A DNA stretch of 55,869 nt from assembly GCA_038255145.1 (NCBI GenBank), contig JBBSLP010000038.1, positions 1-55,869 of the forward strand, in the 5' to 3' direction. The notes beneath the pieces are model-generated. The model saw nothing but the letters and a program-made list of their open reading frames with translations. It made no database searches and was not told the origin of the DNA. Made by a program: the position numbers and the translations under genes. Shown here in pieces: positions 43,629 to 52,023 of the stretch. Position 1 is the stretch's first letter. Every line of letters begins with the position of its first letter. This stretch comes from WHTX01 sp038255145. Its GTDB lineage: Bacteria; Actinomycetota; Acidimicrobiia; Acidimicrobiales; CAIXPF01.

Positions 43629-43652
43629 GGCCCCGGCGATACCGCCGGGGCC
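43629..43652. terminator. Hairpin after the acyl-CoA dehydrogenase gene
   Basis: A perfect 10-base-pair stem (GGCCCCGGCG / CGCCGGGGCC) with loop ATAC, between the convergent dehydrogenase (stop 43605) and DUF6458 (stop 43661) genes. It probably terminates both. Confidence 0.7.
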
Positions 43653-43660
43653 GGGTGGCC

Positions 43661-43903
43661 TCAGTTGGTCTCGTCGACGACGGTCCGGGTGTGGCCGGCG
43701 GGCGCGGTGTCGATGACGGCCCGGCGCGAGCGGCCTCCGCCCCAGGAGCTCCAGAAGATCATCGAGAGCACGAGCCCCAGTGCGCCCGCCCCCATGAGGA
43801 TCCAGCCGACCACCTGCAGGTCGACACCGCTCACGCTTGCATCCACCGCGAAGGCGAGTATCGCGCCGATCGCGACGAGCACGATGCTGGTTCCGATTCC
43901 CAT
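43661..43903 (-). CDS. DUF6458 family membrane protein
   Basis: An 80-residue two-helix membrane protein starting MGIGTSIVLVAIGAILAFAV and continuing GVDLQVVGWILMGAGALGLVLSMIFW, the DUF6458 pattern common in actinobacteria. The tail is basic and hydrophilic. Function is unknown. A good TAGGAGA ribosome-binding site precedes ATG 43903. Confidence 0.85.
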   Translation of the reverse strand: MGIGTSIVLVAIGAILAFAVDASVSGVDLQVVGWILMGAGALGLVLSMIFWSSWGGGRSRRAVIDTAPAGHTRTVVDETN

Positions 43904-44124
43904 GTGATCTCCTACCGCCGAGTTACGACATCCTGTACCGCGGCGCCAATCGCGTGAAACCGACGCGCCGTGCTGTGAGGCTTGCTTGTCGAGCGAGGTG
44001 AACGTCGCCCATCGGCATGATCGGGTTCGGTCGAACTGGTCTCATTCTCGCACCGGACATGACGTGACCGCGGCGAAGTGCGCCGGAGCTGAGCGATGAC
44101 CTTCTGGAACGAACGTGTTTGCCA

Positions 44125-44141
44125 GTTCCCCAACGGGGAAC
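44125..44141. promoter_or_regulatory. Small hairpin in the leader of the GlsB-like gene
   Basis: GTTCCCC-aac-GGGGAAC, a perfect 7-base-pair stem with a 3-base loop, 27 bases before the ATG. It may be an operator or an RNA leader element. Confidence 0.4.
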
Positions 44142-44168
44142 GATGAGGCGTTCGACGAGGAGGACACC

Positions 44169-44456
44169 ATGATCGGTTTCATCATCACCCTGGTGATCAT
44201 CGGCGCGATAGCGGGGTTCCTGGCCCGGCTCATCGTGCCTGGTCCGGACCCCATGAGCGTCCCCGTGACGATCGTTGTCGGCATCATCGGCAGCTTCGTG
44301 GGCGGGTTCATCGGATGGGCGTTGTTCGGCAAGGACTTCTCTGAAGGGGCGCTGCAGCCTTCAGGCATCATCGGTTCGATCGTGGGTGCGGTCCTGGTCG
44401 TCTTGGCCTACCGAATGATCACGCGTCGTAGCGGAACTCGCACGGTCCGTCACTGA
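44169..44456 (+). CDS. GlsB/YeaQ/YmgE family stress-response membrane protein
   Basis: A 95-residue protein with three membrane helices: MIGFIITLVIIGAIAGFLARLIVPGPDP, VTIVVGIIGSFVGGFIGWALFG, GIIGSIVGAVLVVLAYRM. These are the family signatures; members respond to acid, osmotic and other envelope stress. ATG 44169 is preceded by GAGGAGG. DUF6458 is its divergent neighbour. Confidence 0.9.
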   Translation: MIGFIITLVIIGAIAGFLARLIVPGPDPMSVPVTIVVGIIGSFVGGFIGWALFGKDFSEGALQPSGIIGSIVGAVLVVLAYRMITRRSGTRTVRH

Positions 44457-44560
44457 ATAGCAGGAGCGGCGGCGGATCGCGGCTCACCTGCGTAGAAGTG
44501 GGTGTGGAGGGGTAGCGCCATGACGCAGTCTCCTTAGCCGGATCAACGCTGCACATCGGA

Positions 44561-44602
44561 GAAGGGGGCTGGGTGCGCACCGCACCCAGCCCCCTTCTTC
44601 TC
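44561..44602. terminator. 17-base-pair terminator hairpin
   Basis: A perfect 17-base-pair stem (44561-44577 with 44581-44597) with a 3-base loop, followed by the T-rich TTCTCGTCT. It lies 105 bases past the GlsB stop and is the strongest intrinsic terminator in the window. Between 44457 and 44560 no gene or tRNA can be seen; a small RNA ending here is possible but unsupported. Confidence 0.8.
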
Positions 44603-44689
44603 GTCTGTGGAGGCGTGTGAGCGCCGCAACCGGTGGCGGTGAGCGGTTGGGTACGAGCGAGCGGAGCGTGGATGGGCCTGGAGGGGGCG

Positions 44690-45195
44690 ACAGCTGAGGG
44701 TGCCAGGGGGAGGCCGGCCATCGACGCCCGGGATCTCGAACGGACCTACGGCGGCGAGGGCGGCCTGAGCCAGGTGGATCTGGTCGTGCGGATCTGGTCG
44801 TGCGGCCCGGCGTCATCGTGGGGCTGGGGGCATGCAACGCCGTCTGGCCCTGGCCGCCGCCCTCGTCCACGACCCCGAGCTCGTCCTGCTCGACGAGCCC
44901 ATCGCCGGCATCGACCCCATCCTCCGGGAGCAGTTCTGGGAACGCTTCCGGCAGCCGCGCGACCAGGGCCGCACGCTGCTGGTGTCCACCCGGTACGTGG
45001 GTGAGGCGGCGGAGTGCGACCTCGTGGCCGTCATGGACCACGGGCGGCTCGTCACCTTCGGGACGCCCGAGGACCTGGGCCCGCGCCCTGGTCGTGTTGC
45101 TCGGCCTGGCCTTCGCCGCCAGCCAGAGCGTCCCGCTGTGGCACCCACGCCTGTCCCGCGTCGACGCCAGCGCGTCGCCGGTGACGCCGGACTGA
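44690..45195 (+). pseudogene. Remnant of an ABC transporter (ATPase and permease pieces)
   Basis: Scraps of an ABC ATPase. RPAIDARDLERTYG (44724-44765) is the normal first strand. From 44832 QRRLALAAALVHDPELVLLDEPIAGIDP gives the end of the signature region, Walker B and D-loop, followed by TLLVSTRYVGEAAECDLVAVMDHGRLV (H-loop region, with Arg where His is usual). The Walker A part between is missing, and the pieces are in different frames. ALVVLLGLAFAASQSVPL at 45090-45140 looks like the end of a permease or membrane helix. The locus is dead. 45196-45433 contains nothing recognisable. Confidence 0.7.
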
Positions 45196-45433
45196 GCCCC
45201 GGCCCGGTCGACAGGCGTCCATGGAAGCCACCCGCGAGCTCGAGCTCCCACACCTCGGCGTCGGCAGCAGGCCTCGTCCCCTTCCCCTCCGACGAGCCCA
45301 GCACCGCCGCCCGTCGACGGAGCACGTCCGACCACGGTGGTGATCCCCGGCTGGCGGACTGGGACCTGGTTCTGCGAGGTATCGCCGTGGGCGTCGCCGG
45401 GTAAGCGACCTCACGACGACCGAAGGGGACACC

Positions 45434-45577
45434 ATGGGACTGCTCAGTGGGTTGGCCAAGGCCGGCCTGGCCAAGAAGGCGCTCGACGAGGCCCGCAAGC
45501 CCCACAACCGGGCCAAGCTGAAGGACCTGTTCGCCAGGGTGACCCGCAAGGAGGGTTCGCGGCCTCCGGTGCGGTAG
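45434..45577 (+). CDS. Small basic protein (47 residues) upstream of dynamin pair
   Basis: ATG 45434 after AGGGGACACC. The 47 residues read MGLLSGLAKAGLAKKALDEA then a Lys/Arg-rich segment (RKPHNRAKLKDLFARVTRK). The first 18 residues could form an amphipathic membrane-touching helix and the rest is basic. It is 40 bases upstream of two dynamin-like GTPases on the same strand. Its role is unknown; it may be a membrane or lipid adaptor for them. Confidence 0.6.
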   Translation: MGLLSGLAKAGLAKKALDEARKPHNRAKLKDLFARVTRKEGSRPPVR

Positions 45578-45617
45578 CCGCAGGGCGCCGATGGCGTGAT
45601 GTGGGTACGGGGGCACG

Positions 45618-47378
45618 GTGAGCTTGGACGCGGTGAAGCCGGAGATCACCACACCGCGGGCGCCGACACCGGCGGACGTGCTCGTCGAGACGCTCGGCGG
45701 CCTCCGCCACGTGCTCGAGCGGTGTCAGCTGGCCTTGGCTCTGCCCGGGGGCGACGGGGCCCGTCGGGAGCGTCGTGAGCTGCTGGACCAGATCGACGAC
45801 TACATCGTCCCCCGTCTCGAGGCCCTCGGTGCCCCCCTCCTCGCCGTCGTCGGCGGTTCCACGGGCGCGGGCAAGTCGACGTTGCTGAACAGCCTCCTCG
45901 GTGTCGACGTCACGAGCGCCGGCGTGCTGCGGCCCACCACCCGGTCCCCGGTCCTGGTGTTCCACCCTGATGACGCCGCCTGGTTCGAGGGGCAACGGGT
46001 GTTGCCCGGGCTGGTCCGGGTGAGCTCTCCAGGAGCTGCGTCGACGGACACCATCCGGCTCGTGGCCACCACCAGGGCGTCGCCGGGCCTGGCCCTGCTC
46101 GACGCCCCCGACATCGATTCCGTCGTCGGCGAGAACCGCCTGTTGGCCGCCCAGTTGCTGGCCGCGGCCGACCTGTGGCTGTTCGTCACCACCGCGGCCC
46201 GCTACGCCGATGCCGTCCCTTGGGACCAGCTGGAACGGGCCCAGCAACGGGGCACCGCGCTGGCCATGGTGCTCAATCGGGTGCCGGCCGAGGCCACGGA
46301 CGAGGTCACCGCCCACCTGGTCGACATGTTGCGCCAGGGGGGGCTGGGACGGGCCCCGGTCTTCACCATCGCCGAGACCCAGCTCGAGCACGGTCGCCTG
46401 GCCGAGGCCGACGTGTACGGGCTGCGAAGCTGGTTGGACGAGCTGGCCGGGGACGCGGCGTCCCGGGCCGAGGTCGTGCGGGCCACGCTCGATGGCGCCC
46501 TGGCCAGCCTGGCGGCGCGGGTCGATGCCGTGGTCAGCCACGTTGAGGCCGAGCGTGCCTTCGCCGATTCCCTGCGCCGGGCCACCGACGAGCGCTACGC
46601 CGCCGCCGCCACCGAGGTGGGCGAGGCCGTGGCCGATGGCGCATTGCTGCGGCGCGAGGTGCTGGGCCGCTGGCAGGAGCTGGTGGGCAGCGGGCAGTTG
46701 CTGAAGGGCCTGGAGTCGAGGGTCGGGCTGCTGCGGGACCGACTGCGGCGGGCGTGGACCGGTGAGCCCGCTCCCGTCGAGGAGGTGGCACTCGCGCTCG
46801 AGCACGGCATCGAGGCGTTGGTGGCCGCAGCCGCTGACACAGCCGCCGAGCGCACCGTCGAGGCGTGGGCGGCCACACCAGGGGGCCGCGAGCTCATGGG
46901 TGGGGAACGCCGACGGCTCGACCGCTCGAGCCCCGATCTGCGCCAGGTCATCGGTGACGAGGTCCGGGAATGGCAACGGGCCGTCCTCGAGCTGGTGGCC
47001 GAGCAGAGCGGGTCGAAGCGGACCACGGCCCGGGCCCTGTCCTTCGGCGTCAACGGGGCCGGTGTGGCCCTGATGATCCTGGTCTTCGCCCAGACGGGGG
47101 GTCTCACCGGCATCGAGCTGGCGGTGGCCGGGGGGACGGCCACCGTCAGCCAGAAGGTCCTCGAAGCCCTCTTCGGCGACCAGGCCGTGCGCCAGCTCAC
47201 CGCCCGGGCCCGTGACGACCTGTTGGCCCGGGTGGGACGCGTGCTGGCGGCCGAGCGGGCCCGCTTCGACGACGTGTTGGCATCGGTGGCACCGGCGGGC
47301 GATGTGCCCGGTGAGCTGCGCCGAGCGGCCGCGGCGGTGGCCACGGCCGCTCCCCAGGCGTTGCCGGGGCGCCGGTGA
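45618..47378 (+). CDS. Dynamin-like GTPase, first of a pair
   Basis: A 586-residue GTPase. P-loop GGSTGAGKST at residues 79-88, switch region with RPTTRSP, G3 LLDAPDID, G4-like LNRV. A long helical stalk (residues 220-480) and a hydrophobic stretch VNGAGVALMILVFAQTGGLTG near 480-510 follow, which may insert in the membrane. It resembles the actinobacterial DynA/DynB pair, which remodel membranes at septa. GTG 45618 starts it. The stop overlaps the next GTPase. Confidence 0.85.
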   Translation: MSLDAVKPEITTPRAPTPADVLVETLGGLRHVLERCQLALALPGGDGARRERRELLDQIDDYIVPRLEALGAPLLAVVGGSTGAGKSTLLNSLLGVDVTSAGVLRPTTRSPVLVFHPDDAAWFEGQRVLPGLVRVSSPGAASTDTIRLVATTRASPGLALLDAPDIDSVVGENRLLAAQLLAAADLWLFVTTAARYADAVPWDQLERAQQRGTALAMVLNRVPAEATDEVTAHLVDMLRQGGLGRAPVFTIAETQLEHGRLAEADVYGLRSWLDELAGDAASRAEVVRATLDGALASLAARVDAVVSHVEAERAFADSLRRATDERYAAAATEVGEAVADGALLRREVLGRWQELVGSGQLLKGLESRVGLLRDRLRRAWTGEPAPVEEVALALEHGIEALVAAAADTAAERTVEAWAATPGGRELMGGERRRLDRSSPDLRQVIGDEVREWQRAVLELVAEQSGSKRTTARALSFGVNGAGVALMILVFAQTGGLTGIELAVAGGTATVSQKVLEALFGDQAVRQLTARARDDLLARVGRVLAAERARFDDVLASVAPAGDVPGELRRAAAAVATAAPQALPGRR

Positions 47379-49075
47379 CGGTCACGACGGTGCCCGGCTC
47401 CACCGATCTGGGCGAGCGTCTCGCCGCCCTCGAAGATGCAGTGGAGCTGGCCTCGGGCCGGCTCGACGCCGAGCTGGTGGTGGCGGCCCGCCGGGTCCTC
47501 GACCGGGTCGACGCCCGCCTGCGGGTGGGGACCGCCCACACGGTCGTGGCCCTGGCCGGAGCCACGGGGAGCGGCAAGTCGTCCTTGTTCAACGCCCTGG
47601 CCGGAGCGCCCCTGTCCACGGTCGGCGTCCGCCGTCCCACCACCTCGTCGACCCTGGCGGCCACCTGGGGTGAGGGTGATGTCGGGCCCCTGTTGGACTG
47701 GCTGGGCGTCGAGGCCGGGCGCCGCCACGTCGGGGTCGCCCCCGCCCCCGATGGGCTGGTGCTGCTCGACCTGCCCGACCACGACTCGGTCCGCCGGGAT
47801 CATCGGGAGGAGGTCGACCGCCTGGTGGGCCGGGCCGACCTTCTGGTGTGGGTGCTCGATCCCCAGAAGTACGCCGACGCCGCCATCCACGACGGGTACC
47901 TCAGACGCCTCACCGCCTACGACGCGGTGATGGTCGTGGTGCTCAACCAGGCCGATCGGCTGACCCCCACGCAGCTCGATGCCTGCGTGGCCGACCTGTC
48001 GGGGTTGCTGGTGGCCGACGGTCTGGCCGAGGTGCCGGTGCTGACGACCTCGGCCGTCGCCGCCTCGGGGCTCGATGGGCTGCGGGCGCTGGTGGCCGAC
48101 CGGGTGGCGGCGCGGCGTGCCGCCGTGGCCCGGCTGACGGCCGACATCGCCGCCGCGGCGGGTGACCTGGTCGGCGTCGGCGCCGCCGGGGTGCCGTCGA
48201 CCGCGGGCCTCGGTCCCGCCGACCGTGATCACCTGGTGGTTGCGCTGGCCGCCGCCGTCGGCGTGGACGCCGTCGTCGCTGCGGTGGGCGGGTCCCACCG
48301 GCGCCAGGGCCACCTGGCCACGGGCTGGCCGGTGTCCCGCTCGGTCGCCCGCTTCCGCCGGGACCCCCTGGCCGTGCTGCGTCGCGAGCGGCTCGGGCGC
48401 CTGCACCAGGCTCGGGCCCAAGCCGGGGTCGACGGAGGCGAGGCGGCGTCGGCGTCGGCGTCGCCATCGGGGTTGGACGACGTCGCCGCCGCCCGCACCG
48501 CCCTCGCCATCAGCGATGCCGTGCGCCGGGCCGGAGACGACCTGGCGGACCCCTGGCCCGGGTTGTTGCGCCGGGCTGTCCCCACCCCCGGTGAGCTGGC
48601 GTCCGACCTGGTCCATGCCGTGGCCTCCCCCGACGTGGCCCTGCCGCCCCCGCCCCGCTGGTGGCGGGCGGTCAACGCCGTCCAGCAGCTGCTCGTGGTC
48701 GTGGCCGTGGCCGGGCTGGTGTGGCTGACGGTGTTGGGGGTGGTGGCCTGGTTGCGGTTGCCCGAGCCCCCCACCCCCGAGGTCGGCGCGTTCCCGTTGC
48801 CCACCCTGGCCCTGTTGGGTGGCGCCCTCGCCGGCCTGCTCGTGGCCGGGGCCGCTCGACCGGCCGTGGCCCGGGGGGCCGGTCGCCGGGAGGCGTCCGC
48901 TCGGCGCACCCTGGAGGCGTCGCTGGGCCGGGTGGCCGACGAGCGGGTACTCGGCCCCCTGTCTTCCGAGCTCGACGTGCGCAGCCGTCTGTGTGCCGCG
49001 GTGGGCGTGGCCCGGGGCGGGGGGAGGGATCACGTAGCTGCACAGGCCGCGTCGGACTACCGCGCCACGCGGTAG
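47375..49075 (+). CDS. Dynamin-like/YfjP-type GTPase with two membrane helices, second of a pair
   Basis: A 566-residue GTPase. P-loop GATGSGKSS (62-70), VRRPTTSST (switch I), LLDLPDHDS (G3), and VVVLNQADRL (G4, N-Q-x-D). Two membrane helices near residues 440-505 (VQQLLVVVAVAGLVWLTVLGVVAWL and LALLGGALAGLLVAGAA) fix it in the membrane. GTG 47375 overlaps the first GTPase stop (GTGA). The two probably form a heteromer. Confidence 0.85.
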   Translation: MTVTTVPGSTDLGERLAALEDAVELASGRLDAELVVAARRVLDRVDARLRVGTAHTVVALAGATGSGKSSLFNALAGAPLSTVGVRRPTTSSTLAATWGEGDVGPLLDWLGVEAGRRHVGVAPAPDGLVLLDLPDHDSVRRDHREEVDRLVGRADLLVWVLDPQKYADAAIHDGYLRRLTAYDAVMVVVLNQADRLTPTQLDACVADLSGLLVADGLAEVPVLTTSAVAASGLDGLRALVADRVAARRAAVARLTADIAAAAGDLVGVGAAGVPSTAGLGPADRDHLVVALAAAVGVDAVVAAVGGSHRRQGHLATGWPVSRSVARFRRDPLAVLRRERLGRLHQARAQAGVDGGEAASASASPSGLDDVAAARTALAISDAVRRAGDDLADPWPGLLRRAVPTPGELASDLVHAVASPDVALPPPPRWWRAVNAVQQLLVVVAVAGLVWLTVLGVVAWLRLPEPPTPEVGAFPLPTLALLGGALAGLLVAGAARPAVARGAGRREASARRTLEASLGRVADERVLGPLSSELDVRSRLCAAVGVARGGGRDHVAAQAASDYRATR

Positions 49076-49144
49076 TGGAGGAAGACGCCCGTCGAGTTGA
49101 GGGCGCGGGTCTCGACGACCCGTAGCCGCCGGACTCCTCGCCGC

Positions 49145-49555
49145 TCAGCGGATCCCGTGGGCTTGAGGCTCGATGCCGTAGGAGGTCAGCACGTCGCCGG
49201 TCGACACGTGCGCCCGCGCTCCACGGCGGCGGCAAGGCGGGCGGGGTCGAGCGCCCGGCGGACCAGGGGCTCGACGACGACGCCGTACAGCACGTGGTGG
49301 GCGGTGGCGTTGAAGCGGGAGGCCCGGGCCAGCCCGAGCAGCTCGGCGGCGGGTTCGGGACGGCCGCCGCACAGCTCGCCGTAGGCGAGGGCGAGGATGC
49401 GTCCCCCTCGATCGCATAGCCCTCGCGACGGGCCATCTCCAGTGAGGGACCGAGCTCATCCGGCCGCGAGGTCCCGTCGATCATGTTGGTGAGGGCGGCG
49501 GAGTACGAGTTCAGCCACGTCTCGGCGAACCCGTTGGCGTGGAGGTAGTGCCGGC
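49145..49555 (-). pseudogene. Fragment of a large TPR-type regulator
   Basis: Minus-strand scraps: HYLHANGFAETWLNSYS, MIDGTSRPDELGPSLEMARREGY, then ILALAYGELCGGRPEPAAEL, ARASRFNATAHHVLYGVVV, DPARLAAAVERG and DVLTSYGIEPQ. The helical repeats look like the C-terminal TPR-like region of an ATP-dependent regulator. At least two frames are used. A second copy of the last segment occurs at 50690-50725. Confidence 0.5.
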
Positions 49556-49559
49556 GATG

Positions 49560-49822
49560 TCCCCGACGCCGCCCGGCGCGCCCGCCTCCGTCTGGCCGCG
49601 GTCCCGGCTGCCCACCTCGGTGCCGACGTGGTCCGTCAGGCCCAAGCCCTGGTGGGGGCAGACGCCCTCCACCGCGGACACACCCTGGAACGCCTGGTGC
49701 GGGACACGCAGATGCTGCTGCACCACGTGGTCTGCAGCCCCTCCACCACCGAGCAGCTCGGCACCGTCGTGTTCGGCACCTGCTGTGGGCAGCTGGGGAT
49801 GTGGCGACATCGCTCCCTGTAG
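49560..49822 (+). pseudogene. C-terminal fragment of an acyl-CoA-dehydrogenase-like flavoenzyme
   Basis: An open frame with no proper start, reading DVPDAARRARLRLAAVPAAHLGADVVRQAQALVGADALHRGHTLERLVRDTQMLLHHVV, the final helical bundle of DszC/HsaA-type flavin monooxygenases (R-x-x-RD-x-x near the end). All catalytic parts upstream are missing, so it is a fragment. Confidence 0.6.
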
Positions 49823-49831
49823 GGTGGCGAC

Positions 49832-50089
49832 ATGACCGAGGTCGGCATCCGTGAGCTCCGGGATCACCTCAGCAGCTACCTGGAGCAGGTCCAGTCCGGC
49901 CAGGAGCTCGTCGTCACCGACCGGGGCCGGGCGATCGCCCGGGTTCTGCCGATCAGCGGTGAGCGGGCCATCGACCGACTCATCCGCGAAGGCCGGGTGG
50001 TGCCGGCGAAGCAGCGCACGCGCACCCGGCCCGAGCCGCTGCGCACCGCAGGGACCGTCTCTGACCTGGTCGCCGAACAGCGCCGGTGA
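49832..50089 (+). CDS. Phd/YefM-type antitoxin
   Basis: An 85-residue antitoxin starting MTEVGIRELRDHLSSYLEQVQSGQELVVTDRGRAIARVLP, the Phd/YefM fold, with a basic C-terminal arm for the toxin. ATG 49832. Its stop overlaps the vapC GTG (GTGA). Confidence 0.9.
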   Translation: MTEVGIRELRDHLSSYLEQVQSGQELVVTDRGRAIARVLPISGERAIDRLIREGRVVPAKQRTRTRPEPLRTAGTVSDLVAEQRR

Positions 50090-50508
50090 TCGCCTACTTC
50101 GACACGTCCGCCGTCGTGCCGTTGTTGGTCGACGAGGCCGGCACCGCGGCGGCCGCTGAGCTCTGGGACGGCGCCGAACGTCTGGTGAGCGTGGCCCTCG
50201 TGCGCGTCGAAGCCCGGGCGGCCCTGGCTCAGGCCTTCCGTCTGGGTCGGATCTCCTCCCCGCAGCTGCGAACGGCCAACTCCGAGCTCGACGTCCTCCT
50301 GGACCAGATCGACCTGCTCCAGGTGGACGACGAGCTCATCCGCAAGGCGGGCGACGCCGCCGAGACGTGGGCACTGCGGGCCTACGACGCCGTCCACCTC
50401 GCGGCCGCCCAACAGGCCGACGATGCCGACCTCGTCCTCGTCGCCGGGGACCGAGCCCTGCTCGAGGCGGCCACGGTCGCAGGGATGGCGACCGCTCGCC
50501 TGACATGA
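50086..50508 (+). CDS. VapC PIN-domain toxin
   Basis: A 140-residue PIN protein: MIAYFDTSAVVPLLVDEAG (first Asp), LVRVEARAALAQAF (Glu), RAYDAVHLAAAQQADDADLVLVAGDRALL (last two Asp). It should be a tRNA/rRNA-cutting toxin paired with the Phd-type antitoxin upstream. Confidence 0.9.
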   Translation: MIAYFDTSAVVPLLVDEAGTAAAAELWDGAERLVSVALVRVEARAALAQAFRLGRISSPQLRTANSELDVLLDQIDLLQVDDELIRKAGDAAETWALRAYDAVHLAAAQQADDADLVLVAGDRALLEAATVAGMATARLT

Positions 50509-50764
50509 CAAGACGGATTGACACCGGCCCTTGGGGAGCGAGCTCCAGAGGGGACGAACTCGAGCATCAGCCCCGGCGTGATGACCGCGAGGCCGTCGTC
50601 GGCCGAGCCGGCGAGCGTCGGGACCTGATCGGCGGTTTACCAGCGCTTTCGCCTCGCCACCGACGAGGTACGGCCGTTCGGCGCCTGCGGCGCGATGCCG
50701 TAGGAGGCCAGCACGCTACCGGAGCAGCTGTTTCGCGTCGAGTAGTCGGGGGCCCCGCTTTCGC
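50509..50764. other. Degenerate spacer between two convergent TA modules
   Basis: No intact gene. The minus strand holds SVLASYGIAPQAP (near 50690-50725), a diverged copy of the DVLTSYGIEPQ scrap at 49165-49200, and GSADDGLAVITPGLMLEFVP (about 50560-50620), an apparent end of an unknown protein. This supports the idea of duplication and decay here. Confidence 0.45.
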
Positions 50765-51151
50765 CTACCGGGCGGGGGCGAAGACGGTCAGGCCCGCAGC
50801 TCTCGCAGCCTCGGCCAACTCCCCGTCGTAGGTCACCATCTCGTCGGAGCCCAGTCGGATGGCGACGGCCAGGTGGATGGCGTCGTTCGACCTCAGTGGA
50901 GCGTGCGTCCCGGCGGCGATCATGTCGCCGCGGGTCAGGTCGACGAGGTCCATCGTGCTGAGCACGTCCTGGACGTCGGCGCTGTCGATGTCATCGGGGT
51001 GTCGGCCTGCGGCGCAGTGCATCTCGGTGTGGAGGAGCCACGAGGCGACGAGGCGCCGATCGGCGGACAGGCCCTCGGCAAGGGCCGCTGACTCGGGTTC
51101 GTCGATCACGAGCTTCATGGCTGCCGACGTGTCCACATAGGACACCTTCAC
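50765..51151 (-). CDS. VapC PIN-domain toxin
   Basis: A 128-residue PIN protein: VSYVDTSAAMKLVIDEPES (first Asp), WLLHTEMHCAAG (Glu), LRSNDAIHLAVAIRLGSDEMVTYDGELAEAA (last two Asp). GTG 51151 overlaps the antitoxin stop. It is convergent with the TA module at 49832-50508. Confidence 0.9.
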   Translation of the reverse strand: MKVSYVDTSAAMKLVIDEPESAALAEGLSADRRLVASWLLHTEMHCAAGRHPDDIDSADVQDVLSTMDLVDLTRGDMIAAGTHAPLRSNDAIHLAVAIRLGSDEMVTYDGELAEAARAAGLTVFAPAR

Positions 51152-51414
51152 CAGCGCCCCCGCACGTCAGCAATGATCTCCGCCGCTGTCTTCGTCGATT
51201 TCCTCCGCTTGATCGACTGGAGCCTGGACGGAGGTTTGAGGGCCTCGCGGAGCTGGCCCTGGGCCGACAGCAGCGCCAACACGTCGCCGTGGGGCGGGCC
51301 GATCACGGCCGCGGGCTGGCCGTTGTTGGTCACCAGGATGGTCTCACCGGCGGCGACCCGGCGGAGCACGTCGGCGCTCTCGTTCCGCATCTGACGGTGG
51401 GTGATCTCCTCCAT
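51148..51414 (-). CDS. Phd/YefM-type antitoxin
   Basis: An 88-residue antitoxin: MEEITHRQMRNESADVLRRVAAGETILVTNNGQPAAVIGPP is the Phd/YefM DNA-binding part, and the basic KPPSRLQSIKRRKSTKTAAEIIADVR end binds the toxin. ATG 51414 lies just inside its likely operator. Confidence 0.9.
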   Translation of the reverse strand: MEEITHRQMRNESADVLRRVAAGETILVTNNGQPAAVIGPPHGDVLALLSAQGQLREALKPPSRLQSIKRRKSTKTAAEIIADVRGRW

Positions 51415-51437
51415 GTAGCACACCGTAGCACGTGTGC
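51415..51437. promoter_or_regulatory. Candidate operator of the Phd-VapC module
   Basis: Two direct GTAGCAC repeats and an overlapping AGCACA...TGTGCT inverted repeat (10-base spacer) lie at the antitoxin start. They are typical of an autorepression site. Confidence 0.4.
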
Positions 51438-51670
51438 TTGAGGCCCTCGGTCGGTGTACGCGGCGTGGCCGCCCCTTTGTTGTCGGCCTGGGATAGGGGG
51501 ACGCGCGTCGTGAACCTGGTCGGCGTAGGTGTTGACGTAAAGGCACTGCGACGTTCGAGCACCGGGACGCAGACGGCCGAGCCTCGGACAGGTGTCCGCC
51601 ACTGGACCTGGTACATCGTGCGTTCGCCTGCTGCCGGTCGCCTGTCCGGGCCTGGACGGGGGGAGAGAAC

Positions 51671-52020
51671 GTGCGTGCAGTGCTTGCGTCGATGGTGTTG
51701 CTGTGGGTGTGGCTTCGGCCTGTGGCGGGAGCGACGGGCCTTCGACATCTGCGCCCTCGTCTGGGGCATCCGGTTCGTCGTCGACGACGGCGGCTGCGAC
51801 GGTGGACACGATCGGCACACCGGAGAAGGTCGCGGCCGAGACCACGGGACCCTTGACGTCCTCGACGACGGGTGTGACCTCGGCCCCGTCCGCGGACATC
51901 CACTTTGACGGAGTGGTGCAGGACCGGGATGGCTACCGGTTCTCCGTCGATGTTCTCTTCCGAACCTTCCTCCGTGACGGTTGCTCGCCGACGCCGAGGG
52001 ATCGCGCTCCACCGGTGACT
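51671..52020 (+). pseudogene. Truncated lipoprotein, frameshifted
   Basis: A good start (GTG 51671 after GGGGGGAGAGAAC) reads MRAVLASMVLL, a signal-peptide beginning, but the lipobox ASACGGSDGPSTSAPSSG and the Ser/Thr linker continue in another frame from about 51700. The body (IHFDGVVQDRDGYRFSVDVLF) ends at about 52015 against the next vapC stop. A single-base change would restore the frame, but the C-terminus is still short. It is probably a decayed lipoprotein. Confidence 0.5.
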
Positions 52021-52023
52021 AGG

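Noticed and set aside
44457..44560. Possible tRNA or small RNA before the 17-base-pair hairpin
   Set aside because: No cloverleaf or T-loop GTTCGA sequence and no promoter could be made out; the hairpin is explained as terminator of the GlsB-like gene.
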